DNA from: Bradyrhizobium commune
GTDB taxonomy: Bacteria > Pseudomonadota > Alphaproteobacteria > Rhizobiales > Xanthobacteraceae
Direction: 5' to 3'
Assembly: GCF_015624505.1 (NCBI RefSeq)
Contig: NZ_CP061379.1
Location: forward strand, 1,860,001-1,924,000
DNA: 64,000 bases
The notes beneath the pieces were generated by a model. It ran no database searches. It was not told the DNA's origin and was given only the letters and a program-made list of their open reading frames with translations. Position numbers and translations under genes: made by a program. Of this stretch, positions 56,431-64,000 are shown in pieces. Numbering within the stretch: position 1 is the stretch's first letter; each line of letters opens with the position of its first letter.

Positions 56431-58037
56431 CTTGCGAACAGGCCGCGGTGATCCCTTAAAATCGCCTGCGCTGCGTTGTGGCCGGGTGCGCCGGTGACAC
56501 CACCGCCGGGGTGAGCGCCGGAGCCGCAATGGTAGAGGCCTCTCAATGGCCCGCGATAATCGGCATGGCCGAGCATCGGCCGCGCCGAGAACAGTTGGTT
56601 CAGCGTCAGCGCGCCGTGGAAGATGTCGCCGCCGATGAGGCCGAACTGCCGCTCGAGGTCGAGCGGCGAGAGGATCTGGCGGCCGAGCACGCTGGACGCA
56701 AAGCCCGGCGCGTAGCTGTCCACCGTTGCGATCATGAGATCAGCAACCTCCTCGCGATGATCGTCCCAGGATTTTCCGTCGGGCAGCTCGGGCGCGACGT
56801 GCTGGCAGAACAGGCTTGCGACATGGTGGCCTGCCGGCGCGAGCGTGTCGTCGAGTGTCGAGGGGATCAGCATCTCGATGATCGGCTGCCGGCTCCAGCC
56901 TTGTGCGCGCGCATCGAGCCAGGCGCGGTCCATATAGCCGAGGCTTGGGGCCAGGATGATGCCGGAGGTGAGGTGATCGCCGTCGCCCGGCAGTGCGGTG
57001 AAAGAGGGCAGGCGGTCCAGCGCCACGTTCATGCGGAAGGTGCCGGAGCCGTTCTTCCAGTGCCGGATGCGGGCGAGGAAGTCTTGCGGCAGCGCATCAG
57101 CCGCAATCAGCCGCGTATAGAGCAGCTTTGGATTGACGTTGGCCGCGACGTATTTCGCGCGGATCGTCTTGCCGTTCTCCAGCGCCACGCCGACGGCGCG
57201 GTCGCGCTCGACGACGACCTCGCGCACGCCGGCATCAAGGTCGATCGTGACGCCGCGGTCGCGCGCGGCGCGCGCCATCGCCTGCGTGATCGCGCCCATG
57301 CCGCCGATGGCGTGGCCCCAGACGCCCTTCTTGCCGTTCACCTCGCCGAAGGCGTGATGCAGCATCACATAGGCCGAGCCCGCGGCGTAGGGGCTGGCAT
57401 AATTGCCGACGATGGCGTCGAAGCCGAACAGCGCCTTGACGAGGTCGTGCTCGAACCGCTCGTCCAGCATCTCGCCGGCCGAGCGGGTGAAGAGATCGAG
57501 CAGGTCGCGGCTCTGCTCCAGCGTCAATCCGCGCAGGATGTTGGCCGTCGTCAGCGCGTTCGCGGCCTCGCGGATCGCGCCAATGCCAAAACTGTCGAGC
57601 AGGTTCGGCGGCGCACGCAGCACGAACTGCCGCAGCACGTCCGCGATGTTCTCCAGCTCGCGCGAAAATCCGTCGAGCGCATCCGCGTCACGCGCGCTGA
57701 GCCGCGCGACGGACGCCTTCGTCCGTCCTTCGCCGGTGAGGAGATAGCTGCCGTCGGGGGCGGGCAGGAAATTCTGCGCGCGCCGCTCGACCACGCGCAG
57801 GCCCTGCTCGGCGAGCCCCAGGTCGCGGATCACCTGTGGATTGAGCAGGCTCACCGTGTAGGCCGCAACCGAGTTGCGGAAGCCAGGGTGAAACTCCTCG
57901 GTCACTGCGGCACCGCCGACCACGTTGCGGCGCTCGACCACGTGGACGCGCAAGCCCGCCGCCGCGAGATAGGCTGCGCAGGTGAGGCCGTTATGGCCAG
58001 CGCCGATGATGACGACGTCATATTGCTGATCGGACAT
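56421..58037 (-). CDS. FAD-dependent oxidoreductase, phytoene dehydrogenase-like (PYROXD2-type)
   Basis: A 538-residue flavoprotein. The dinucleotide-binding site is DVVIIGAGHNGLTCAAYLAAAG followed by VHVVERRNVVGGAA (residues about 6-45). The C-terminal CrtI-like FAD motif is LYHCGSGAHPGGGVTGAPGHNAA. AGGAG five bases before the ATG at 58037 fixes the start. Although it resembles carotenoid desaturases, no crt genes are nearby, and this subgroup (similar to mitochondrial PYROXD2) has no settled substrate. Confidence 0.85.
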   Translation of the reverse strand: MSDQQYDVVIIGAGHNGLTCAAYLAAAGLRVHVVERRNVVGGAAVTEEFHPGFRNSVAAYTVSLLNPQVIRDLGLAEQGLRVVERRAQNFLPAPDGSYLLTGEGRTKASVARLSARDADALDGFSRELENIADVLRQFVLRAPPNLLDSFGIGAIREAANALTTANILRGLTLEQSRDLLDLFTRSAGEMLDERFEHDLVKALFGFDAIVGNYASPYAAGSAYVMLHHAFGEVNGKKGVWGHAIGGMGAITQAMARAARDRGVTIDLDAGVREVVVERDRAVGVALENGKTIRAKYVAANVNPKLLYTRLIAADALPQDFLARIRHWKNGSGTFRMNVALDRLPSFTALPGDGDHLTSGIILAPSLGYMDRAWLDARAQGWSRQPIIEMLIPSTLDDTLAPAGHHVASLFCQHVAPELPDGKSWDDHREEVADLMIATVDSYAPGFASSVLGRQILSPLDLERQFGLIGGDIFHGALTLNQLFSARPMLGHADYRGPLRGLYHCGSGAHPGGGVTGAPGHNAAQAILRDHRGLFASRG

Positions 58038-58140
58038 CCTGCTCCTATAGGCCGTATGCAACGAATTCGCCACCGCCCGCGACACGTTCCGTGCGCTAGA
58101 GTAAAAAGCGTATCGATCCAGGTCAGCAATTGGAGCGTTC

Positions 58141-58851
58141 ATGCCCTTCGTGTACGATTATAGTCAGGTCGAATGGCCCGACGACGATGGCGATCTGCCG
58201 CCGCCGCGCGTCAGCGAGTTCGTCTATCTGCCGGCGCCTGAATATGGCGGTGTGCACGAGCCGGCTCATTTCACCCTGGACGTTCCGCCGGAGCCCGCGG
58301 TGGTGCGGCGCAATCCGGTGCGGATGAGTCTTTGGGACCGCCTGCTGGGCCGGCGTCGCCCGGCGGAGCAGGTGCGTGCTTCGGTCGAGGCCGACATGAA
58401 GGCACAAATGGCTCGAGGGGTCTTTTCCAGCCAGCGTCTGTTCGCGACTACGGTCCCGGTGCTCCGCGCGCTCGGCGTCAAGCAGCTTTACGGCCGGTAT
58501 GACGGCGGCAATGATGAAGGGTTTTCCTGGCTCGACAACGCCTTGATGCGTGACGGCACGCGCATCGATGCTGACACGCTCGCTCAGCGGCTGATGGAGC
58601 AGAAATTTCTTGATGAATTGACGGCCAAGGGCGTGATGAAACGGATTGACCGGACGAGCGAGCTCGACCAAGTCAGATCTTTCATCCGCGACTGGATGTG
58701 CACGGAATGGGCGAACTTGCTCCTCGGCGGAAGCTACGGCACCGGCGAATATGTCATGTACGGCGCCTTTGTCGTCGATCTCGACGACTGCACCGTCATC
58801 GACGACCCCAAGGCCGATCCGGTCGTCAGCAACATCGAGATCACAGGGTAA
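58141..58851 (+). CDS. Uncharacterised soluble protein (first of a gene pair)
   Basis: A 236-residue protein without membrane segments or signal. The N-terminal 70 residues are acidic and proline-rich (VEWPDDDGDLPPPRVSEF). The rest looks globular and helical (LWDRLLGRRRPAEQVRASVEADMKAQ; LYGRYDGGNDEGFSWLDNAL). The C-terminal block LLGGSYGTGEYVMYGAFVVDLDDCTVIDD looks like a conserved motif, but I cannot name the family. It is followed after five bases by another unknown gene in the same direction, so they form an operon. Confidence 0.65.
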   Translation: MPFVYDYSQVEWPDDDGDLPPPRVSEFVYLPAPEYGGVHEPAHFTLDVPPEPAVVRRNPVRMSLWDRLLGRRRPAEQVRASVEADMKAQMARGVFSSQRLFATTVPVLRALGVKQLYGRYDGGNDEGFSWLDNALMRDGTRIDADTLAQRLMEQKFLDELTAKGVMKRIDRTSELDQVRSFIRDWMCTEWANLLLGGSYGTGEYVMYGAFVVDLDDCTVIDDPKADPVVSNIEITG

Positions 58852-58856
58852 GTTCG

Positions 58857-59249
58857 ATGGCGCATCCCTATCACCATGCTGTCCGTTCGGCGCGTTTGTT
58901 CGGCGGCGTAGCTGAGGATTATCTTGCAATCCATGATTGGTTCGACGAGAGCAAGGCGCATCTGGCCGACGTGCGTCATCGTGCGCTCCGCCACCATAGC
59001 GAGGGCATCTTCCTGTGTGAGACAATTTTTGGTGCAACGCTGACGAACAGCATCGGCAAGCAGGTGCCGGTGCGGACGGTCGGAGAACAACACGTCAAGG
59101 ACGATCTCGGCTGGATCCCGTCGGTCAAGGATTGGTTGCAGCATATCGAGGTCCAGCCGTGGATGGGGCGGACACCGTTCCGGCCGCAGACGGACGAAGC
59201 CGGATCGCTTGTCCCCGCGGAGGTCGCCGACGACGGTGGAACAGCCTGA
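58857..59249 (+). CDS. Uncharacterised protein, DUF6915-like (second of a gene pair)
   Basis: A 130-residue soluble protein: MAHPYHHAVRSARLFGG, then DYLAIHDWFDESKAHLADVRHRALRHHSEGIFL (rich in His and acidic residues) and VRTVGEQHVKDDLGWIPSVKDWL. This pattern is one I associate with DUF6915, a short family of bacterial and phage proteins of unknown function; the match is from memory. The many conserved-looking His residues might bind a metal (speculative). AGGG lies upstream of the ATG, and the gene begins five bases after its partner. Confidence 0.65.
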   Translation: MAHPYHHAVRSARLFGGVAEDYLAIHDWFDESKAHLADVRHRALRHHSEGIFLCETIFGATLTNSIGKQVPVRTVGEQHVKDDLGWIPSVKDWLQHIEVQPWMGRTPFRPQTDEAGSLVPAEVADDGGTA

Positions 59250-59396
59250 ACGGCACGAGCGTTCGGCGACGCCGCCGGTCGTGGACCGCGCAAGTCATTT
59301 CCCCGGCATCACGAGACCATTTATTGCCCGTTCAGGCGCGGTGTGCTCCATTGCGCGCGCCCGGCGCCCGCCGGGGGATTGTTGGCCGGAGCTTCC

Positions 59397-61679
59397 ATGG
59401 ATTCGATCGTGCAACCCGGCGCCACGGAGCAGCCGTCCTCGTCGCGCAACCGGCTGCTGCTGACGGTCTATACGGCCGCGATCTTCGTCAGCGCGCTGCT
59501 GTTGTTCTCGGTGCAGCCGCTGTTCACGAAAATGGTGCTGCCGCGGCTCGGCGGCTCGCCGGCGGTGTGGTCGGTGGCGATGGTGTTCTTCCAGTCGCTG
59601 CTGCTTGCGGGTTACGCCTATGCGCATCTGCTCATGCAGATCAAGAGCCGCGTGGTTCCGGTCGTGGTGCATCTGGTGCTACTGATCGCGGCCTTCGTCA
59701 CGCTGCCGCTCGGCATCGCTACCGCCTGGGGCGAGCCGCCCGCGTCCGGCTATGCGTTCTGGCTGCTCGGCCTGTTCGTGATGTCGATCGGGCTGCCGTT
59801 CTTCGCGCTCGCCGCCAACAATCCGCTGCTGCAAGCCTGGTTCGTCCGCACCGGCCATCCTGACGGACACGATCCCTACTTCCTCTATGCCTCCTCCAAC
59901 ATCGGCAGCTTCCTCGCGCTGCTGTCCTATCCGTTCCTGCTGGAGCCGATGTTCACGCTGCACACGCAGAACCGGCTCTGGACCGGTGGCTATGGCCTCC
60001 TGATCCTCCTGATCGCGGCCTGCGGCGTGCTGCTGTTGCGCTCGCCGAAGCTGGCTGTTGCTAATGCGCAAGCGGAAGAAGCCAGTGCACCGGCACCGAC
60101 GCTGGTGACGCGGCTGCGCTGGATCTTCCTTGCCGCGGTGCCGTCGGGCCTGCTGATCGCGGTGACCGCGCATATCTCGACCGACGTGGCGGCGGCGCCG
60201 CTGCTGTGGGTGCTGCCGCTGTCGCTGTACCTGCTGACCTGGGTGGTGGTGTTCCAGTCGCGCCCGCTGCTGCCGCACAAATGGATGCTGATGCTCCAGC
60301 CGGTCGCGATCGCGGGCGTCATCTTCCTGCTTGCCTTCGGCGGCGAGCAGAATTTGCTGCTCACGCTCGGCGGCCATCAACTCTGCTTCTTCGTCATTGC
60401 CATGGCCTGCCATGGTGAACTGGCGCGGACCCGGCCGGCCGCGAAATATCTCACCGGCTTCTACGTCGCGCTGTCGTTCGGCGGCATGGTCGGCGGTCTT
60501 TTTGCGGGCCTTGTTGCGCCCTTCACCTTCTCCTGGATCGCCGAATATCCGATCCTGGTCGCGCTCGCGGCGCTGTGCCGGCCGTCGGAGGACGAACGTC
60601 TTGCCGGCATCGTCAAATGGTACTGGCTGGTGCTCGCCGCGCTCGCGGTGGCGCTGGTTGCTCCGTCGTACATGACGGGCGATCTCTCGACCTGGTTCGA
60701 GGATCACCGTGTCTGGATCGCTGGTGCCGTCGGCGTCCTGGCCGCGCTATTGGCGCTCGCGCTCAACGCCGGCCGCTGGAAGATCTTTGCCACCGTCGCG
60801 TTGGCGCTGGCCTTGACGCGGATCTATCCGGCCGACGAAGGCCGCGTCACCACCGTGCGCAGCTTCTTCGGCGTGCACAAGATCGTGGAGACGCCGGGTG
60901 GCTATTTCCATGTGCTGATGCACGGCACCACCATTCACGGCGCCGAACGCTTTCGCAACAATGACGGCACGCCGGTCACCGGCCGGCCCGAGCCGATCAC
61001 CTATTATCACAAGGACGGCGGCATCGGTCAGGCCATCACCGCGGTCCGCGAGCGCAAGGGCGCGCCGCTGAAGGTCGCCGCGATCGGCGTCGGATCGGGC
61101 ACGCTCGCCTGCGCGGCCGAGCCCGGCGAGGACTGGAAGTTCTTCGAGATCGACCAGTCCATGGTCGATGCCGCGCGTGATCCGAAGAATTTCCGTTACA
61201 TATCGAGTTGCCAGCCGGACCTCAAGCCGGTGATCGGCGATGCGCGTCTCACTTTTGCGAAGGAGCCCGACGGCGTCTACGACCTCATCATCGTCGATGC
61301 CTATTCATCCGATGCGATCCCGATTCATCTTGCTACACAAGAGGCGATGAAGATCTACAAGGACAAGCTCTCCCCGCATGGCGCCGTGGTGATGCACGTC
61401 TCCAACCGGCATCTCGATCTCGAGCCGGTCGTGGTTGGCATTGCCGATGCGAATGGTCTGAAAAGCTGGGTCTACGACGAGGATTCGGGCCGCGATTCCG
61501 ACTACATCTTCTCGACCGACGTCGTCATCTCCGCGCGCGATGAGGCCGATGTCGGCAAGCTCGCCGCCTCCAAGCAATGGGAGGAGACCGATCCGGACGA
61601 GAAGGTGCGGGTCTGGACCGACGACTATTCCAACATCCTCGGTGCGCTGTACCGGCGTTTGCGGTTCGGGGAGCAGTAG
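59397..61679 (+). CDS. Fused membrane domain / spermidine synthase-like protein
   Basis: A 760-residue protein. The first 490 residues contain about 13 membrane segments (AAIFVSALLLFSVQPLFTKMVLPRLGG, LPFFALAANNPLLQAWF, FLYASSNIGSFLALLSYPF). The C-terminal 250 residues are a spermidine-synthase-like Rossmann fold (AAIGVGSGTLACAAEPGEDWKFFEIDQSMVDAA; YDLIIVDAYSSDAIPIHLATQEAM). GGAG five bases before the ATG supports the start. Such fusions are widespread; whether they make polyamines is doubtful, and the substrate is unknown. It converges on the next gene with a 13-bp gap. Confidence 0.85.
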   Translation: MDSIVQPGATEQPSSSRNRLLLTVYTAAIFVSALLLFSVQPLFTKMVLPRLGGSPAVWSVAMVFFQSLLLAGYAYAHLLMQIKSRVVPVVVHLVLLIAAFVTLPLGIATAWGEPPASGYAFWLLGLFVMSIGLPFFALAANNPLLQAWFVRTGHPDGHDPYFLYASSNIGSFLALLSYPFLLEPMFTLHTQNRLWTGGYGLLILLIAACGVLLLRSPKLAVANAQAEEASAPAPTLVTRLRWIFLAAVPSGLLIAVTAHISTDVAAAPLLWVLPLSLYLLTWVVVFQSRPLLPHKWMLMLQPVAIAGVIFLLAFGGEQNLLLTLGGHQLCFFVIAMACHGELARTRPAAKYLTGFYVALSFGGMVGGLFAGLVAPFTFSWIAEYPILVALAALCRPSEDERLAGIVKWYWLVLAALAVALVAPSYMTGDLSTWFEDHRVWIAGAVGVLAALLALALNAGRWKIFATVALALALTRIYPADEGRVTTVRSFFGVHKIVETPGGYFHVLMHGTTIHGAERFRNNDGTPVTGRPEPITYYHKDGGIGQAITAVRERKGAPLKVAAIGVGSGTLACAAEPGEDWKFFEIDQSMVDAARDPKNFRYISSCQPDLKPVIGDARLTFAKEPDGVYDLIIVDAYSSDAIPIHLATQEAMKIYKDKLSPHGAVVMHVSNRHLDLEPVVVGIADANGLKSWVYDEDSGRDSDYIFSTDVVISARDEADVGKLAASKQWEETDPDEKVRVWTDDYSNILGALYRRLRFGEQ

Positions 61680-61692
61680 CTCCTCGTGGCCC

Positions 61693-62550
61693 TCAATTCC
61701 CGGGCACTGCCGCCGCGAGCTGGTCGATCGTGGGCCGCGGCTTTGCCAGGCGCGGCAGGTTGAACGGGCTGTCGTCCTCGCCGAGGTCGTTGAGGAAGTC
61801 GTGCACCGCGCCCTCGATGAAGCCCTTGACCTGATCCGAGCCGCGGTCGCTGAGATCGTTGTGCTGGAATTCGGTCCTGACCACCTGGATGCCCGCCTTG
61901 GCGCAGGTCTCGTCGTCGGGGACGACGCCAGGATCGGCCTTGAACTGCGGATCCTTCGAGCGGAAGGACAGAATCTTGACCTTGCCGTCGGTGACGAAGG
62001 GTACGCGCAGATTGTCGAGCGTGACGACCTTCTTCACCAGCTCCGGATGCAGTTTTGCGAAATACATCGAGATGTCGCCGCCGTTGGAATGTCCCACCAG
62101 GGTCAAATGGCGGTAGTCAGCGTTCGGATAGCTCTTCTTGAGCTCGTCGATCGTGAACAGGATGTTGGCGATGCCGCGATTGTATTGCGAGCGGCGGCCG
62201 ACATATTCCTCGCCGGCTTTCGTCACCATGGGATCGTCGCTCGAAAGATCGTGCTGGATGCTGACGACCAGATAGCCGCGGGCGGCGAATGTGTTGGTGA
62301 GGAACGAATACTCGGTGTGCTTGACCGTGTTGCCGTGGCTGAGAATCACGACCGGCAGATCGATCATTTCCGCCAGTGATTCCATCTCGCGGTCGCGGCG
62401 AACGGAGACCTCCACGGTCACGTCGCGGTCGCCGCGTAGAATGTCGGCGAACGCCATGGTGCTGTGGTGGATCGCCCATTTGCCGGCAATGAAATAGAGG
62501 AAGCCCATCAGCGCCGCGACTGAGGCGAAAACGGCAATGCCTCGCTTCAT
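61693..62550 (-). CDS. Membrane-anchored alpha/beta hydrolase
   Basis: A 285-residue protein with an N-terminal signal or anchor (MKRGIAVFASVAALMGFLYFIAG), oxyanion-hole segment PVVILSHGNTVKHTEYSFL, and the nucleophile motif TLVGHSNGGDISMYF (Ser about residue 155). It resembles the dienelactone hydrolase/chlorophyllase-like group. GGAG six bases before the ATG at 62550 fixes the start. A periplasmic esterase is the likely role; the substrate is unknown. Confidence 0.8.
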   Translation of the reverse strand: MKRGIAVFASVAALMGFLYFIAGKWAIHHSTMAFADILRGDRDVTVEVSVRRDREMESLAEMIDLPVVILSHGNTVKHTEYSFLTNTFAARGYLVVSIQHDLSSDDPMVTKAGEEYVGRRSQYNRGIANILFTIDELKKSYPNADYRHLTLVGHSNGGDISMYFAKLHPELVKKVVTLDNLRVPFVTDGKVKILSFRSKDPQFKADPGVVPDDETCAKAGIQVVRTEFQHNDLSDRGSDQVKGFIEGAVHDFLNDLGEDDSPFNLPRLAKPRPTIDQLAAAVPGN

Positions 62551-62857
62551 GACAATCTCCGCATCTTGATGTTCAAAATCCCGTAGAGGGGGGAGCCAAT
62601 GGCCCGCCGACCCCCATGCCTGACGTACCCGCAAAACTCCCCGCCGGACGTCCATGAATGGTCCGGAACCGTATTGCGGGGTTTTTACAGCCGGATGACC
62701 GGCTTGTCCGGTGCGGCCAATGGAGCGAATTCTCTCGCAGAAGTGAGGGGATTGCCCGTTTTTCGGGCGGCCGGCCCCTCCCGGCAGGTCAAGGGGAAGA
62801 CCTGTTGAAATCCCTGGGCGGCAGCTTGGGTTGCATGCGCCCGGCGGCTATGTACTT

Positions 62858-63841
62858 ATGGCCGCATTGGAATCCTGCCCCGTGCAACACAAACGCGATC
62901 ACCGCATCCTCCGCAGCCGACATTTTCACAAGATGCAGCGGCGGCATTTCCTGGTTTTCGATGTGCTGCCCTTCGTCGTCACACTGGTTGCGCTAGGACT
63001 GCTGTTCTACCGCCCGATCGGTCCGATGGAGTTCGGCCTGTTGTTCAGCTTCTGGTTGATCACCGGCCTTGGCCTGACCGTCGGCTATCACCGCCTGTTC
63101 ACCCATCGCGCCTTTGCGACATCGACCACGATGAGCGCGGTCCTGATCGTCATGGGATCGATGGCCGGCCGCGGCCCGATGCTGTCCTGGGCGGCGATGC
63201 ACCGGCGGCACCACGAACTGTCCGATCATGACGGCGATCTGCATTCGCCGCGCCTGCATGGTGACGGCCTGCTGGGCCGGCTGCGCGGCCTTCTGCACGC
63301 GCACCTGACCTGGATGACCGAGCACGATTATCCCAACGTCGCCCATTATGTGCCGGACCTGATGGCGAACCGCACGCTGGTCGCGGTCAACAGCTATTAT
63401 TACAGCTCGGCCGCGCTCGGCCTGCTGCTGCCGGCCGCGATCGGCGGCCTTGCCACGATGAGCCTGTGGAGCGCGCTGAGTGGCCTGCTGTGGGGCGGCG
63501 TGGTCCGCATGTTCGTGGTCGAGCAGACCATGTCCGCCATCAATTCGATCATGCACACATTTGGCGCCCAGCCCTTCGTCACCCGTGACGACAACAGCCG
63601 GAATCTCGGCGTGATGGCCTGGCTCGCCTGGGGCGAGGGCTGGCACAACAACCATCACGCCTTTCCTTACTCAGCGGCCTTCGGCCTGCGCTGGTTCGAG
63701 TTCGATCCCGGCTTCATCTTCATCCGCGCGCTGGAAGCGCTTGGGCTCGCCTGGGACGTCAAGGTGCCGAGCGAAGAGAAGATCGCGCGGCGCATGCTGC
63801 GGCAGCCGGGCGATGCGGCGCCCGACCTGGAGACGGGCTAA
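62858..63841 (+). CDS. Acyl-CoA/fatty acid desaturase
   Basis: A 327-residue membrane di-iron desaturase. The three histidine boxes are GYHRLFTHRAF (His 78-83), MHRRHHELSD (His 115-119) and EGWHNNHHAFPYS (about 262-269); LTWMTEHDYPN is also typical of delta-9-type enzymes. About four membrane helices. It introduces a double bond in membrane fatty acids. The start is uncertain: ATG 62858 is used, but TTG 62831 and ATG 62933 are in frame and none has a clear ribosome-binding site. Confidence 0.88.
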   Translation: MAALESCPVQHKRDHRILRSRHFHKMQRRHFLVFDVLPFVVTLVALGLLFYRPIGPMEFGLLFSFWLITGLGLTVGYHRLFTHRAFATSTTMSAVLIVMGSMAGRGPMLSWAAMHRRHHELSDHDGDLHSPRLHGDGLLGRLRGLLHAHLTWMTEHDYPNVAHYVPDLMANRTLVAVNSYYYSSAALGLLLPAAIGGLATMSLWSALSGLLWGGVVRMFVVEQTMSAINSIMHTFGAQPFVTRDDNSRNLGVMAWLAWGEGWHNNHHAFPYSAAFGLRWFEFDPGFIFIRALEALGLAWDVKVPSEEKIARRMLRQPGDAAPDLETG

Positions 63842-63879
63842 GGCCCGACGTCCGGCGATGACGGCGCAGCGCTGAACCG

Positions 63880-64000
63880 ATGCTGTTCAACGACTACCCC
63901 TTTCTCCTGGTCTTCCTGCCGGCAGCGCTGCTGATCTGCCGTCTGGCCGATCCCTATCCGCACTTGCGGATCGGGGTGCAGGTCGCGCTGTCGCTCGCCT
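63880..64000 (+). CDS. MBOAT family acyltransferase, N-terminal part (runs off window)
   Basis: The first 40 codons of a gene are visible: MLFNDYPFLLVFLPAALLIC and RLADPYP. This start is very typical of MBOAT proteins such as AlgI, which O-acetylate extracellular polysaccharides or other substrates. The rest is outside the window, so substrate and partners are unknown. Confidence 0.7.
   Translation, partial: MLFNDYPFLLVFLPAALLICRLADPYPHLRIGVQVALSLA

Noticed and set aside
56421..58037. Carotenoid biosynthesis role for the phytoene-dehydrogenase-like gene
   Set aside because: No crtB, crtE or other carotenoid gene is nearby and the sequence fits the PYROXD2-like subgroup.

Overview
The window looks like chromosomal DNA of a high-GC alphaproteobacterium, most likely Bradyrhizobium or a close Nitrobacteraceae relative. 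The grounds are the complete alphaproteobacterial division/cell-wall (dcw) cluster ending in ftsQ-ftsA-ftsZ-lpxC-bamD-recN-ligA, the family-level protein sequences, and several families of palindromic intergenic repeats that I associate with that genus. No tRNA, rRNA operon, CRISPR array, prophage or toxin-antitoxin module was seen. The only mobile element is one IS701-type insertion. Family names come from recognising motifs by eye, not from a database search.

Region 1 (1-22.7 kb) is mixed accessory and housekeeping. It starts with a truncated FecR-domain protein, two divergent secreted DUF2147-type paralogues, a 5'-truncated gene remnant and an extensin-like lipoprotein. A histidine-phosphatase-like gene follows. 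Next is a TetR regulator divergent from an emrAB-type efflux pair, with a near-perfect operator between them. Then come an ABC exporter, a MATE exporter, an O-antigen-ligase-like polymerase converging on an FkbM methyltransferase, a TauE/SafE exporter, a MocR regulator divergent from a DUF983 protein, an alpha/beta hydrolase, the RNase P RNA gene (minus strand), a YciI/ECF-sigma pair, a D-cysteine desulfhydrase-like gene and a cell-wall amidase.

Region 2 (23.2-49.5 kb) is the dcw cluster on the plus strand: rsmH-ftsL-ftsI-murE-murF-mraY-murD-[small membrane protein]-ftsW-murG-murC-murB-ddl-ftsQ-ftsA-ftsZ, a strong terminator, then lpxC, bamD, recN and ligA. It encodes the cytoplasmic and lipid-linked steps of peptidoglycan precursor synthesis, the divisome core, the committed step of lipid A synthesis, an outer-membrane assembly lipoprotein and two DNA repair/replication proteins. 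No mraZ is present upstream of rsmH. A small unrelated-looking gene sits between murD and ftsW. The ftsZ-lpxC gap holds an unusual, helically phased TTGG array.

Region 3 (49.6-64 kb) is mixed again: a Bcr/CflA-type exporter, aminopeptidase P, a short basic protein, an IS701-family element that landed inside a palindromic repeat and carries a C-terminal frameshift, prmA, an orphan Flp pilin with a TCCACR-rich (DnaA-box-like) tract behind it, a phytoene-dehydrogenase-like oxidoreductase, a pair of uncharacterised genes, a membrane/spermidine-synthase fusion, an alpha/beta hydrolase, an acyl desaturase and the start of an MBOAT acyltransferase.

No clearly new multi-gene system stands out. The best leads are the phased TTGG array before lpxC (43.2 kb), the gene inserted between murD and ftsW (31.9 kb), the MocR direct repeats (17.3 kb), the DnaA-box-like cluster (56.3 kb) and the uncharacterised pair at 58.1-59.2 kb.
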